Assembly (NCBI GenBank): GCA_026214975.1
Contig: CM047806.1
Coordinates: 52,283,947-52,347,946, forward strand
Direction: 5' to 3'
From: Gentiana macrophylla
Taxonomy: Eukaryota; Streptophyta; Magnoliopsida; Gentianales; Gentianaceae
Length of the DNA: 64,000 nt
In this document: positions 1 through 10,140 of the stretch, in pieces
How positions within the stretch are numbered: position 1 is the stretch's first letter
Layout: every line of letters starts with the position of its first letter
Notes under the pieces: generated by a model
Database searches by the model: none
The model's input: only the letters and a program-made list of their open reading frames with translations
Told to the model about the DNA's origin: nothing
Program-made: the position numbers and the translations under genes

Positions 1-1393
1 GGAATCGAATTTAGGCAAGTCCGTGATGACTAAATCGATTACATATACCTTGTGTACAAGGTCTAAGTTCCATAAGTTGGATGATGTTTGGAACTTGGTT
101 ATGATTAAAAGGTAATCTAACTTCACAAGTAAAAGTTAGATAAAAGAAATCAATTTGCATTGTATTTTACACACAAAAAATTGTCAGTTTCACAGAGATC
201 GATAGTATTACAAGTAGATCGATGAACTCAAGTGATAATATACTAGATTAATTCAAGATTACATTGGAAGATTACATGGAAAATGATAATAACAACCTCT
301 GACTTATAAAAAAATCGCATGTTGAGATTAAAAGGACGTTGATGATTCAGATTTTATCCAATGGATATAAGTTAGGGTGGACAGATCGCACTATCAAAAA
401 GGAATTTCGATAAAGTCAAGATTATGAATAATGATAAAGCAAGTCAAATGACAGTAACTGTGAACGGCTACATTTGAATTTCAAATACAAGTCACATGCA
501 TTCCCACCTATAAATAGAGGACTCCAAACTCGTAAAATAATGATGAAAAATTGATAAACTTTTTAAGAGATATTTCTCGAGCCGCAAAACACCCTCACGA
601 ACTTATCGAACTTAAAGCTATCGATCCAAAGAAAATCTTCAAGTGTATTATGTATTCAAGCTACATCAAGTATACACACTTGAAGACCGCAAGTCTGGAT
701 TATATCATCCTAATCAAGTCACAAGAATCAATCATTTATTTGATTCATTCTTTATTTCATAAAGAACTCAATAAGACGCCAGAAGAACAGCTTGTGTGAA
801 AGATCATTGTTTGTGGTGGAGCCGGTGAAGAGGCAATCCTACCCTTCAAGGACTAAAGTAGAAGACTTAGAGCAAAGAATCCTACATGTTCCTGCCAGCT
901 TGTGAAGCCATAGTCATTGGTGAAGGACAAGCAACCTTAGGAATCTTTGTAATAAAATACATCAAAGATCTCTAGTGAATTACCTCCAACATCACAGGAG
1001 AAGAGTGGACTGACAAGATTACACCACCTGGAACCACTATAAAATCTACCTACTTACTTTCTGCATTTACATTCTGCACTTAGTTTATTATACACATCAA
1101 TCTACTGAATCTAGCAACTGAAATCACACACATACACTACTGAGTATCTAATACTTAGTATCGTATTTAACAACAAGTAATAAGGCTTAATTTTGATATA
1201 ATTCCGCTGCATAAATTTAGTAAATTAAATCACGCCAGACATCGAGGATCAAAGAAGTTATCGAGGTATCATCGTGATTGATCGAGGGATCAAGCAGACC
1301 GGCCGGTTGCTAAATTTGTTAACTCCAAAAGTTTTAAGTGTTAAGTTTATTCACCCCCTCTAAAATTAACCAAAGCCTTTTCAGGGACCAACA
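1..1393 (+). mobile_element. Partial Sirevirus-type LTR, B family, cut by window edge
   Basis: The first base aligns with position 21500 of the 5' LTR of element B (21206-22901), and the similarity runs to the CCAACA terminus at 1393, so only about the first 295 bases of the LTR are missing to the left. Shared landmarks are the GGCAAGTC-GTGATGAC block near 13, the TATAAATAG promoter-like box near 510, the CACAGGAGAAGAGTGGACTGACA block near 990 and the CACCCCCTCTAAA block near 1352. No primer-binding site follows the end, so this is a 3' LTR or a solo LTR inserted into the Sirevirus relic that continues at 1394. Many sites that read CTG or CAG in element B read CG or TCG here. The 551-799 open frame is LTR sequence, not a gene. 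Confidence 0.88.
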
Positions 1394-2104
1394 AAAGCCA
1401 ATGCAAATTGACATGCCTCAACTTCTTGAATGTATTGAAGAGAAACTGCTGAACTCAAGAAAGCTAGAGGAGAGTTCATCGATGAAGAAATGAAACTCAT
1501 AGCCAAGTTCTCGTAATCCACCGAGAAAATATCGGCTCTAGACTCTCAAATGTACAACGTCATCAAAGATCTACCGATTCAAGAGGGAGTATCATGAACA
1601 AGCCTTAAAGTCTTTTCTACATATGAAAAAGTTCTTGTTCATTATTGGATCAAACTAGGTAAATGGGAGAAAGACGGCACTTTGAATAAGGCATCGATGA
1701 AGTTGAAAAGATCAAATCGAGTTTGTTTAGAAATTACCGAGGACAAATGACCACCGTGAAAGACTAATGAGATCTATTTTTGTTTTTGTTGTGTTATTTA
1801 AAAGCAAGTTTTTAGCAAGCACAAGATGACAGATTCTTGGAATATTTGGGCGAATATCCAAGGAGTGGAATGCATGTAAACTAACCTAGCCAGAAAGAAG
1901 ATGTCAAATCTTTGATAAGCAAATTGGTCAAGGAACCGGAAAAGAAACCGAAAATTAATTTCTTTTCATGTATTTGTATTTTATTACTCGTAACTCAAAT
2001 TATCAATAAGATCTCGCCGCTTCTTTTGTGTTTTCGTTATTTTATTTTGTCTATGTCTTTGCATTGTTTTTAAGAAGGGTATTGACATCATCAAAAAGGG
2101 AAAT
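1394..2104 (+). pseudogene. 3' end of env-like region of a Sirevirus relic (element D)
   Basis: This stretch lies directly upstream of a polypurine tract and a TGTTGG LTR start. That is the place the env-like ORF occupies in elements A and B. The readable pieces (for example the frame through 1615-1750, with a KLGKWEKDG-like segment) are broken by several stops. They resemble the C-terminal part of the env-like proteins of A and B in character (Lys/Glu-rich, one or two Trp), but I cannot align them firmly. The adjoining tract CATCATCAAAAAGGGAAAT (about 2086-2104) matches the PPT block of the other two Sireviruses. The rest of element D to the left is absent or lies beyond the inserted LTR. 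Confidence 0.6.
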
Positions 2105-2800
2105 TGTTGGAAATAAAATTTATGTTTTGATGATGATTCATCACTTAATCGGCTTATTGTTCTTAAACCCCATTGATGAAGTGTCATAACTAGTCATTAT
2201 AGTGCAAAGCAAAAGATGTCTAGAAATCATTATATAGGATTTAATAGAGTCCGAGTAGTTGTATAAGTTAATCGTACAGCATCGTAATAGTTCTTGGTTC
2301 GGAATCGAGAAAATGAGAAACTGAGTTCTCAACTAAAATGGCCAAGAGTACTCCAATCTAAATCGAGGGATCGACTCGGGCTTATGAAAGAATCAAGAAG
2401 ATAAGTTCACCGAGGACACTGCACTCAGCTTGGCTTATCTAAAAGACAAGAACCGAGGGTTCAAACTCAGCTTATTGAAGATAAAGAATCGAGGTTCAAA
2501 CTCGCTTTTTTTGAAGACTAAGTCGAGACTACAAAGTTAGACTTCGTGCAAGTCTGTGATGACCTGAACTAACTTTATGGATCTTGTATGAAGGACTAAG
2601 AATCATAAGGACAATGATATATTATATGATCAATTGAAAAGGTGTACTCTGATTAATTCAATAATAATCAGATGAAGGATAGAGTACTAAGATTTTGAAG
2701 AAGAGTAAAAACTCAGTTAATGCTCTTGAAAACTGGAAACTGACCAAGTCTTGTTAAATCGCTTTGAACTGAAATAAGTAAAAATGAAGAAGTCAATTTA
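2105..2800 (+). mobile_element. Truncated 3' LTR of Sirevirus relic D
   Basis: It begins TGTTGGAAATAAA immediately after the PPT. It shares with the A and B LTRs the early block TTTTGATGATGA...CATAACTAGT-ATTATAGTGCAAAG and, later, GCAAGTCTGTGATGACCT (near 2547). It is a separate LTR family from both A and B. No CCAACA end is visible. The similarity stops before about 2800, where the primer site of a different copia element appears. The right boundary is approximate. Confidence 0.72.
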
Positions 2801-2827
2801 AGCTTTTGGGGAGATGGTAGTTCAACA

Positions 2828-2840
2828 TGGTATCAAAGCC
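2828..2840 (+). other. Primer-binding site of element E
   Basis: TGGTATCAAAGCC differs at one position from the usual plant copia site complementary to initiator tRNA-Met (TGGTATCAGAGCC). It is preceded by TTCAACA, a plausible LTR end, at 2821-2827. Confidence 0.65.
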
Positions 2841-2899
2841 AATATGAGACCTTTTGGAAAAAAAAATTCGGACAGAATAAGTTCACGAAGAAGCTTAGA

Positions 2900-3960
2900 C
2901 AGGGCTTCAGTAGTTTGACATCAACCATGGTCACATCAACTGTTGATACGGAAATTTTTTTAGGTGGTATGATAAAAGAAGAAAGGGATGCTACCATTAT
3001 GTTTTGGGTCCCGCTCGAGGATCGATGGGGAAGTAGCCTGATTTACCGAAAATATTTGTACCCATTGTAACCGAGAAGATCACGATGAAACGATGAATTT
3101 TCAACTGCACGGTCACATCATTTGGTGGGGTGACAAGCCTGGGGGTGGCCGGGGTTATGGACGAGCAGGTAGAAAGGCCGGGCAAGGATGGCCTATTGTC
3201 GTGGTGGAGCAGATTCATGCCATCCCAAACACGAGCAAATAACGTGGAGTCCTGGTTGTACTTTAATGACCTCCGTGATCCCAAATCCGCGTATGATGAA
3301 TGGATGACCACCGCCGGTCTTCTTACGGGATGGCTCATCGGATCGATGATGGAGCATGCTCTTCTTGAGATTGTTGGTCGTGGATACAAATAAGCTTTCA
3401 CGATGGAAAACACTTGAAGATCTTTTCAATAGCCATTCGAGGCTCGGATTCTTGAATTCAAAGATGCCTCACCAAAACCACCAAAGTGGACAAAAGCATG
3501 GCGGACCATTTTGCCTGCATTTAAGTCCTTTGCGATCAATTAGTCAGCCGCAGCTACCCCGCCTCCAAGTCGGAGCCGATTCTTGCTACTTTAGGCGGTC
3601 TAGACAAGGATTACGAAAAGGCCATCGCCAATATCACCTCCAGAGTTGGATCTCCGACCGGCGTAAAGTTCACTGGCCCCGATTTCATATGAATGCCTGA
3701 TTGCTCGATTCAACCATGTACGTAATCTGGACACTACACAATTGACTACACACTTTGCTTCTGGTCCACCCAAATCGCACACCAAGACCTCGTGAAATTC
3801 CTATCAATCAAACCCTAACTGAGGAAGAGGCCAATCTGTATGAGGAAGGAACATATGACGAGGTGGTCGGAGCTCCATGGTTTAGAAGAGGAATGGTTTG
3901 CCAACTCAAGGTAAAATCGACACATAACACCAATTTGTTGGCATAGGTTTGAAGAGGATT
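2900..3960 (+). pseudogene. Copia gag (UBN2 type) with zinc knuckle, element E
   Basis: The frame through 3230-3390 reads DLRDPKSAYDEWMTTAG followed by LLTGWLIGSMMEHALLEIVG, the typical central part of a copia gag (UBN2 family). The next piece, WKTLEDLFNSHSRL, continues it in a shifted frame near 3408. Around 3898-3955 another frame gives a CQL...H...CWHRFEEDF pattern, the remains of the CCHC knuckle and the Trp-His-Arg-Phe tail common in this lineage. Gag packages the element RNA in virus-like particles. At least three frame changes separate these pieces, so no functional protein can be made. The long minus-strand frame over 2997-3413 is a shadow. Confidence 0.72.
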
Positions 3961-4139
3961 TCAACCAAATGGAACTCAAACCACTCAAACACAAAGAAGA
4001 ATAAAAGAATCTCAAAACCCTAGACAAGTGTCGCCTTATCTTGCTACACCACAATCGCCAATGATCGTGCATGGTACCGGATAAGGTGGCATCCAATCAT
4101 GTCACATCCAACCTCAAAAATCCTCTTCACCTACTGCAT

Positions 4140-4822
4140 TTCTTAGTGTCACCCCTCTGCCCTCGCTGGATCTAGTCACCTTATGTTGATGCCAATGTAT
4201 GGCACAATAGGTTAGGTCATCCTCAAAGAAGGTCTTAGACCAAGTTCGTGCAATGTAATAGTTCTGCTTTTAATGAAATGAGTTTCGTGAAGCTCGCCAA
4301 TTTGGCAAAGGCCATGCTTTACCTTATTTTCCTTCTAATTTTCATGCTTCTAATGTTTTAAATCTTGTACATTCACATATCTCGTCCTGCACTTTAAAAT
4401 CAACTCATGTTTACATATACTACATTCACTTCATTGATGACCATTCTCGTTTCACTTGGATATACCCATTTAAACTAAAATCTGAAGCATCTTCTATTTT
4501 TCTTGAATTCAAACAGCTTGTTAAAAACCAATTTAGCACTACCATTAAGTTATTCTCAGATCGACGGGGAGGGAATACATGACTCACCCCAATCTTGAAA
4601 CAACATGGTATCCAATTTAAGCATCCTTGCCCTCACCTTCATGCTCAAAATGGCGTATGAGAGAAAACACAGCATATCATGTAACTAGGTCTCACTTTAC
4701 TTGCCCAAGCCAAAGATGCCCTTTGGTATTGGTGGGAAGCCTTTCAACATTCTCGTGACCCTTATCAACATCCTCCCACTCCTCGCCATGCACCATAAGT
4801 CACCTTTGTTGAAAAATGAGCC
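4140..4822 (+). pseudogene. GAG-pre-integrase and integrase fragment, element E
   Basis: Near 4195 the frame reads VDANVWHNRLGHPQ, the His motif of the GAG-pre-integrase region. From about 4420 to 4590 another frame reads FIDDHSRFTWIYPFK then KQLVKNQFSTTIKLFSDRRG, the central core of a copia integrase around its first and second catalytic acidic residues. The second is in a degraded S-D-x-G context. The next part (HGIQFKHPCPHLHAQNG, near 4610) matches the region before the catalytic Glu. The domain is cut off near 4822 by inserted DNA. Confidence 0.75.
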
Positions 4823-7290
4823 CCAGCTTGCTATTTAAGTTTGATTAATTTTCATTATATTGTTCCATAAGTGACTTTATAAGCTACATCCGCTACTAAC
4901 GAGCCATGAAGCGTATAAAGCTTAAATCAAATGGCAAAAATATGTTATATAAGTTTTGCAGGTTTTTTTAATGGTTTTGATTAAAATAAATTAAGTTTAG
5001 TAATTTACTGTAAATTATTTAATTTATTAAATAATTTATTTTAAAATATTAAATTAAATTTATTTTATTCTACCTAAATATTCTACATTCTCAGCAAATA
5101 TGGACCTCGGCAATTTTTCTTTTGCTCACCTTAGGCCTTATATGATAATATCCTCTTGGACTTTAAATTTGTCTAGTCCAATCCCCAATCTTTTATCTAG
5201 CCCAAATTTTGGTCCACTACCTAAACCTAATATTCTACCATATAACCAAAACATAAGAATCCCTCCATCTAATCTTTGCTACCGACTTTCCCCTTCTTTC
5301 GGCTCCTTCCCAAACCTTCAACTTTGACCAAACTCTTCCATTTCCTTAACTGCAACCTTTTGATAAATATGTTATCTTCTCACACCCGATATATCCTTTT
5401 GACCTAGTCTTTTCTTGCCATCTCCCTATCCTGCTTTTATCTCAACCAAAATGATAATGCCTCTCGGTTGGTTGATGAAGGAGTCAAGATTGTACTGCCT
5501 TGGATTTCCGGTTTGAAGAGCCTGATTTTTCGGGAAATTTGACTACTTAACCGAGAGTGTTTAACACTCAAAGATGTTTCGGTCCCGACCATAAATTGGT
5601 CCGCTTTAGTGGCTCAGGGTCGGTTTGACTGAGTCACATGACGGTTCGGGTTGCCTTCCGGTTTATAAGATTCTCGAGTTGATTGATTTTTCACAAATAA
5701 AAATCGTAATCAATGCAAGCTACGGTTTATGGGTCAGTACTGGGTATTTATATATCTATTTTAAAATATATAATTTTTGTATTATAAGTTTATTAAAAAA
5801 AATAAAACAAAACTTTCGTTTTATAGATGCAGTCAAAAGTTTTTTTTTTTGCAGTCACTAATCTTTCTTCCTAGTACATTTGTTTTAGAAATATAATAAT
5901 AGTATTAAAAAAAGGGTACAGCAGTAACGTTGCATTTTTTTTAATTTTAAATAAAATATAATAATATCTTCTAAAAAAAGGAAAGAAGAACGTTGCTTGC
6001 CTGTATTTTCAGCTTTTAAAAAAAAAAAAAAACGTTTTTAAAAGAATGACCCATCTTTTGTGAAGTTTTTGTTAAGATTAAATCCCTGAAAATTTGCATA
6101 ATCTGTTTGTGAAATTCAAATTTTGAAGTTATCTACTCCAAGTTTTGACTATAAATACCCGGTATACATTAACAGGATTAGCAACATAGCAATCCAACAT
6201 TTTCTCCTCTCTAAAATCTTTTCTCTGGCATTTCCGTGTGTGAAAGTTGTTGGTGTAAATTCATCACTGGTTCAATTATTGATCAGTGGTTGAATTTTGG
6301 AGAATCTTCATTGGTGTAAACTCAGTGGTAGATTCAATTGGCTTGTTTGGTACAATCTTTGAGGTGCTGCATTTTTCCTCGTATCATTTTGATTCGTAGT
6401 CACTTCTCTTTGTTCAAGAAGTTTTATTATTTTCGCCAGTAGTAGGTAATTTATTTGATTAATTGTTCTTTACTGGTAAACCGAGTTGTTTTGTTAGATC
6501 AAGAGCATTTTTATTCAAATTAAAGCTGTTTTTTATCTTAAATTTAAGTGCTCAGATTAAAGTTTGACTATTTCTCCCGATTTGATATATCAAGGTGAAA
6601 AGTCTAGTGAGGACAAATACTTTAATTTCTGGTACTGTTAATTTGGTGATAGACTCCTTTTTAATTTGGTATTATACTGCAATGTTGTTTTTATCCCCAA
6701 TAAATTGTTACCTTTTTGGTTGTATTAAGATTAATACACTGTTAAATATTTTGAATCTGCAAAGATTCATATATTGTGTATTTTTCTTAATAAGTCCAAT
6801 TTAATCCCTTGTGTATTTTTAATTTTGAGCAAGTTTTGAATTTATTGTATTCTCTGTATTAAAAAAATATCTGTGATAATACTTGCTTATTTGATACACA
6901 TAGGTTGCTTATCTTAGAAAGATAAAATCTTCAATTTGATATCCTGTGTTGACAGTGTTGTGCTACTTGCTTTATTTTGAAAAAGATTTTTGTCACTTAG
7001 GATTTAATTTTGCATATTAGAAAAGACAAAAAAAATTTAATAATAATTGTGGTTTTATCCTAGACTTTATTTTTAGAATATTATTTGTGTTGAAATTGAA
7101 CTTAAGGCTGCATATTAGCAACACACCATAATATTTGATCACTTAGGTAAAACTACTCGCTTCTAATAATCACTTAATCTCTCTTCCGCGTTTAGGTGTT
7201 TAGGATTCATGAGTAACTCGATTTGAATTAAAAGTGGTAGAAAATGTAAAACGGTACAAGTTCTTTCACCCCCTTAGAACTTGGTTATGA
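4823..7290. other. About 2.4 kb unassigned insertion inside copia element E
   Basis: The integrase reading stops near 4820 and the downstream part (an FGCACYP-like motif near 7355) resumes near 7300, so this segment interrupts the element. It is AT-rich, with homopolymer runs near 5760-6040. It has a CTATAAATA box at 6150-6160 followed by a leader-like, T-rich tract, as seen in many LTR promoters, and its right end reads TTTCACCCCCTTAG (7265-7278), like many copia LTR ends. A solo LTR is therefore possible, but no clear TG...CA ends or target duplication were found. The short open frames (5100-5327, 5625-5861, 6595-6804) match nothing I recognise. Confidence 0.45.
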
Positions 7291-7299
7291 CATTACGAT

Positions 7300-7980
7300 C
7301 CAACAACCTTATGAAGTTCTTTCCATCGCACTCGACTACACATTCCACGTAGTTTTGGTTGTGCATGTTACCCCATATCCGCCTCTTACAATCCCCACAA
7401 ATTTTCCTTCCATTCCACCTGTGTCTATCTTGCACTTCCTTCTCATAAAGGTCATCTTTGTCTCGATCACCTGGTCGGATTTACATCACCAAGAATGTCT
7501 CCTTCAATGAAACCAAATTTTCCCTTAAAAATGGCTTCCTTTAAGGCTCTTATAGATCCATTCACTATGATATTACACTTAGGTCTTTCCTTCCACACGA
7601 GTACCTCCCAACAAAGATGACAAATTCGTATGTGCCATCTACAAGTACCTCTTCACCAATGGTCACACACTCTCCAGTCGCACACTCTCTCTCTCTTCAG
7701 GGGGTACACTAGTACACACTGACACACAGACACCAAATCACTCACCTCAAAATTCACATAATCCCTCACCAACAAATCAGACCAGCCACACACCTCAAAA
7801 CTCACCCTCAGCCTCACAACATTCTCAATCCTCTACACACGACACTACTGAAGAGGAAGAGCATGTTACAACACACATTCAATCCATTGTGACAATAGCA
7901 CACCCTATGCAAACTAGATCCAAAAGTGGGATCTATAAACCCAAAACCTACACTTCAAGTGTTGAACCGCTTTCAGTCTC
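7300..7980 (+). pseudogene. Integrase C-terminal and linker region, element E
   Basis: A frame near 7355 reads SFGCACYP-like residues, the conserved block found at the integrase end of copia polyproteins. A Ser/Thr/Pro/His-rich linker follows (7700-7850; repeated CACACA and TCAC stretches), as is usual between integrase and RT. Several stops and frame changes are present. The region keeps the order and spacing expected after the interruption at 4823-7290. Confidence 0.6.
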
Positions 7981-8990
7981 ACATCCTACATAACCTGTTA
8001 AAGTGCCGGATGCCTTGACTCAACCATTGTGGAAAAAGGTCATGAATGATGAATATGATGCCCTGATGAGAAATGGAACTTGGGAACTGGTACCTCATTA
8101 TCCTGCATAGAACCGTGGGAAACAAGTGGATCTTCAAACCGACGCTAAATCCAGATGGAACAATTCTGAAGTACAAGGCAATACTTGTTGCCAAGGGGTT
8201 ATTACAGTCCTATGGCATCAACTTCATTGAAACCTTTAGCCCTATTGCCAAGGCATCTACTATCAGGGTCATACTAGCCATTGCAGTGACATTAAACTCG
8301 GAAATCAAAGTGTGGACATCAATAATGCATTTCGAATGGACCACTCAAAGAGACAGCTTTATATGCCCCACCAAGGATTTGTAGACTCTCAAAGACCTAC
8401 TTATGTGTGTAATTTAAGGAAAGCCTTGTATGGCCTGAGACAAGCTCCAAGGGCTTGGTTTGTTGCACTAAAAAACAAATGATTGATTGGGCCTTCCAGC
8501 AATTCAGGTGTGACAATTCTTTATTCATCTTCAAAAGAGGCTAGCTAGTCCTGTATGTCCTGGTTTACGTAGATGATATGCTTGTCACTTGTAATTCCTC
8601 TCGGTAAGATACATAAGTTTGTCACCAACTCGAACTCCATCTTTGCATTAAAGGATCTAGTAAGCAACATCACACTTTCTTGGCATGGAGGCTCATAGGA
8701 CAACACCTGTCCTGCATTTCTGACACAAAAGCACTATGCCACTCAACCGCTATCCGTGATTGAATATGGAAAATATTAAGTCGTGTCCAACCCCTATGGT
8801 AGCATGAAGATATTACACAGCAGATCAAGGTACACCTATGGCACCCTATTATCTACAGGAGTGCCATTGGAGGCCTCTCAGAGACTTTACTCCCGACTGC
8901 ATCGGATATCCCATTTGCACCGAACTATCTCAGGTCAATTTATGCAAGACCCCACCGATGTTCATTGGAATGTAGTAAAAGAACAATGAG
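7981..8990 (+). pseudogene. Copia reverse transcriptase, element E, degraded
   Basis: The open part 8073-8384 contains GNKWIFKPTLNPDGTILKYK and the block AILVAKG...GINFIETFSPIAK, which is the palm entry of copia RT. The piece after it reads KALYGLRQAPRAWF-like at about 8420-8460, and a YVDDM-like catalytic motif can be read near 8565-8580 (VLVYVDDML). Frame changes separate all these blocks. RT copies the element RNA into DNA, and this copy cannot. Confidence 0.8.
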
Positions 8991-9059
8991 GTTTGTGAAA
9001 GGCAATCAGTAGGCAAGGAATACACTTCAAACCCAAATTCTTTTCACATCAAGGGATAT

Positions 9060-9426
9060 TCGATGCAGATCGCCATGTGATCACATTGATAGAAAGTCTA
9101 CAGTGGTTACTGTGTGTTTACAATGGGGACTCACTTATTACTTGAGCTCAAAAGCGAGGCATGCTGGTGTCCCGGTCTAGTGCATAATCGTAATACTGTG
9201 TCCCTTGCAAACTCCGTCTCATGTAACTTCGTGGTTGCAAAGACTTGATGAATGAGTTAGGACTCAAGCTTCCCAAAATTCCTGTAGCATGGTGTGATAA
9301 CATTAGTGCAACCTTCTTGGCTCAGAACCTAGTGTTCCATGCTAGGACAAAACACATTGAAGTTGATGTTCATTACATAAGAGACTTGGCACTTAAAAGA
9401 ATCATTTCTGGCAATTCATACCATTA
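9060..9426 (+). pseudogene. Copia RNase H, element E, degraded
   Basis: The frame 9245-9427 reads MNELGLKLPKIPVAWCDN, then SATFLAQNLVFHARTKHIEV and DVHYIRDL, the C-terminal part of copia RNase H with the conserved C-D-N and H-A-R-T-K-H blocks. The upstream part (9060-9240) is out of frame. The enzyme would remove RNA from the RNA/DNA hybrid during reverse transcription. Confidence 0.82.
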
Positions 9427-9517
9427 GCGACCAACCAGCGTATGTCTAACCAATGCTCTCCTTCAGCCTGCTCAATCACTTCAAGTCCAAGTTGAATGTT
9501 GTTGCTCCACTATCCAC

Positions 9518-9735
9518 CTTGAGGGGGCTGTTAAGAGTATTGAAGGTGATTAATGATGATATGGCTAGGTGTCCAGTGTAATGAGATTGTAGTGACATGT
9601 GTCACACAATATCCAAGATTAGATTCTGTAGTACAATTCATGTTATTTGCTTTGGTGTATTTATCCTTGTATTACTCTCAGAATTAACACAATGAAAACA
9701 TAATTCATCTTTACCAAATATCTTTCTGATATTCG
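9518..9735 (+). mobile_element. Polypurine tract and 3' LTR start of element E
   Basis: CTTGAGGGGGC (9518-9528) directly precedes TGTTAAGAG (9529). The next 200 bases have the make-up of a short copia LTR: a GTGTATTTATCC promoter-like box near 9655 and an ATTACTCTCAGAATTAACACAATG leader-like end. The 3' boundary is not defined, and no matching 5' LTR was seen. Confidence 0.6.
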
Positions 9736-10140
9736 TGAGTAAAACAAAGTATTGAGTAATCTGTAATCTGGATTGATAAATAACAAGTAACAGTAAGTTG
9801 GTTTACCAATGTATTTACTTGTTTACTTAAAGTAGTGCTTTATGGTTCAGTCATTTCGAGTAAATGACTTGCTGATTACTAATTGATATATGTTGTTCGG
9901 TGTTAAAGCATTCCAATCCGTTCTGACGCCCAATGGTAGTCTCTGATTCCTGTCGGGAAACTTTTTTTTGTTTTCTAGAATTATGTTGATCTGCTATGTT
10001 AAGATCGATGCACACGTATTTTGTGTCTCTGGGAACAACAGATCTATGGTCTCCGTATGTTATCTATCTCTGTACCTACAGGATATAATTTGAGAACGTG
10101 TGATTTATCCGATTTTAGATTATTGAATTATCAGCTTGGT
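9736..10140. other. No gene seen; likely copia LTR or leader remains
   Basis: There is no reading frame of interest. The stretch from about 9930 to 10140 has LTR-like composition and precedes gag-like sequence of the next copia relic, but I cannot place LTR ends or a primer site. Confidence 0.3.

Larger units (their letters stand above)
2828..9735 (+). mobile_element. Decayed Ty1/copia element E (Ale/Retrofit- or Ivana-like), interrupted
   Basis: Reading left to right: a TGGTATCAAAGCC primer-binding site (2828-2840, after a CAACA end), a UBN2-type gag with a CCHC-like knuckle, GAG-pre-integrase and integrase pieces, an insertion of about 2.4 kb, then RT, RNase H, a polypurine tract (9518-9528) and an LTR start TGTTAAGAG at 9529. 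Domain order PR/INT/RT/RH marks copia. The FHARTKHIEVDVHYIRD block of the RNase H and the short LTR suggest the Ale/Ivana side of the family. The element has many stops and frameshifts, and a full 5' LTR was not found. It is long dead. Confidence 0.8.
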
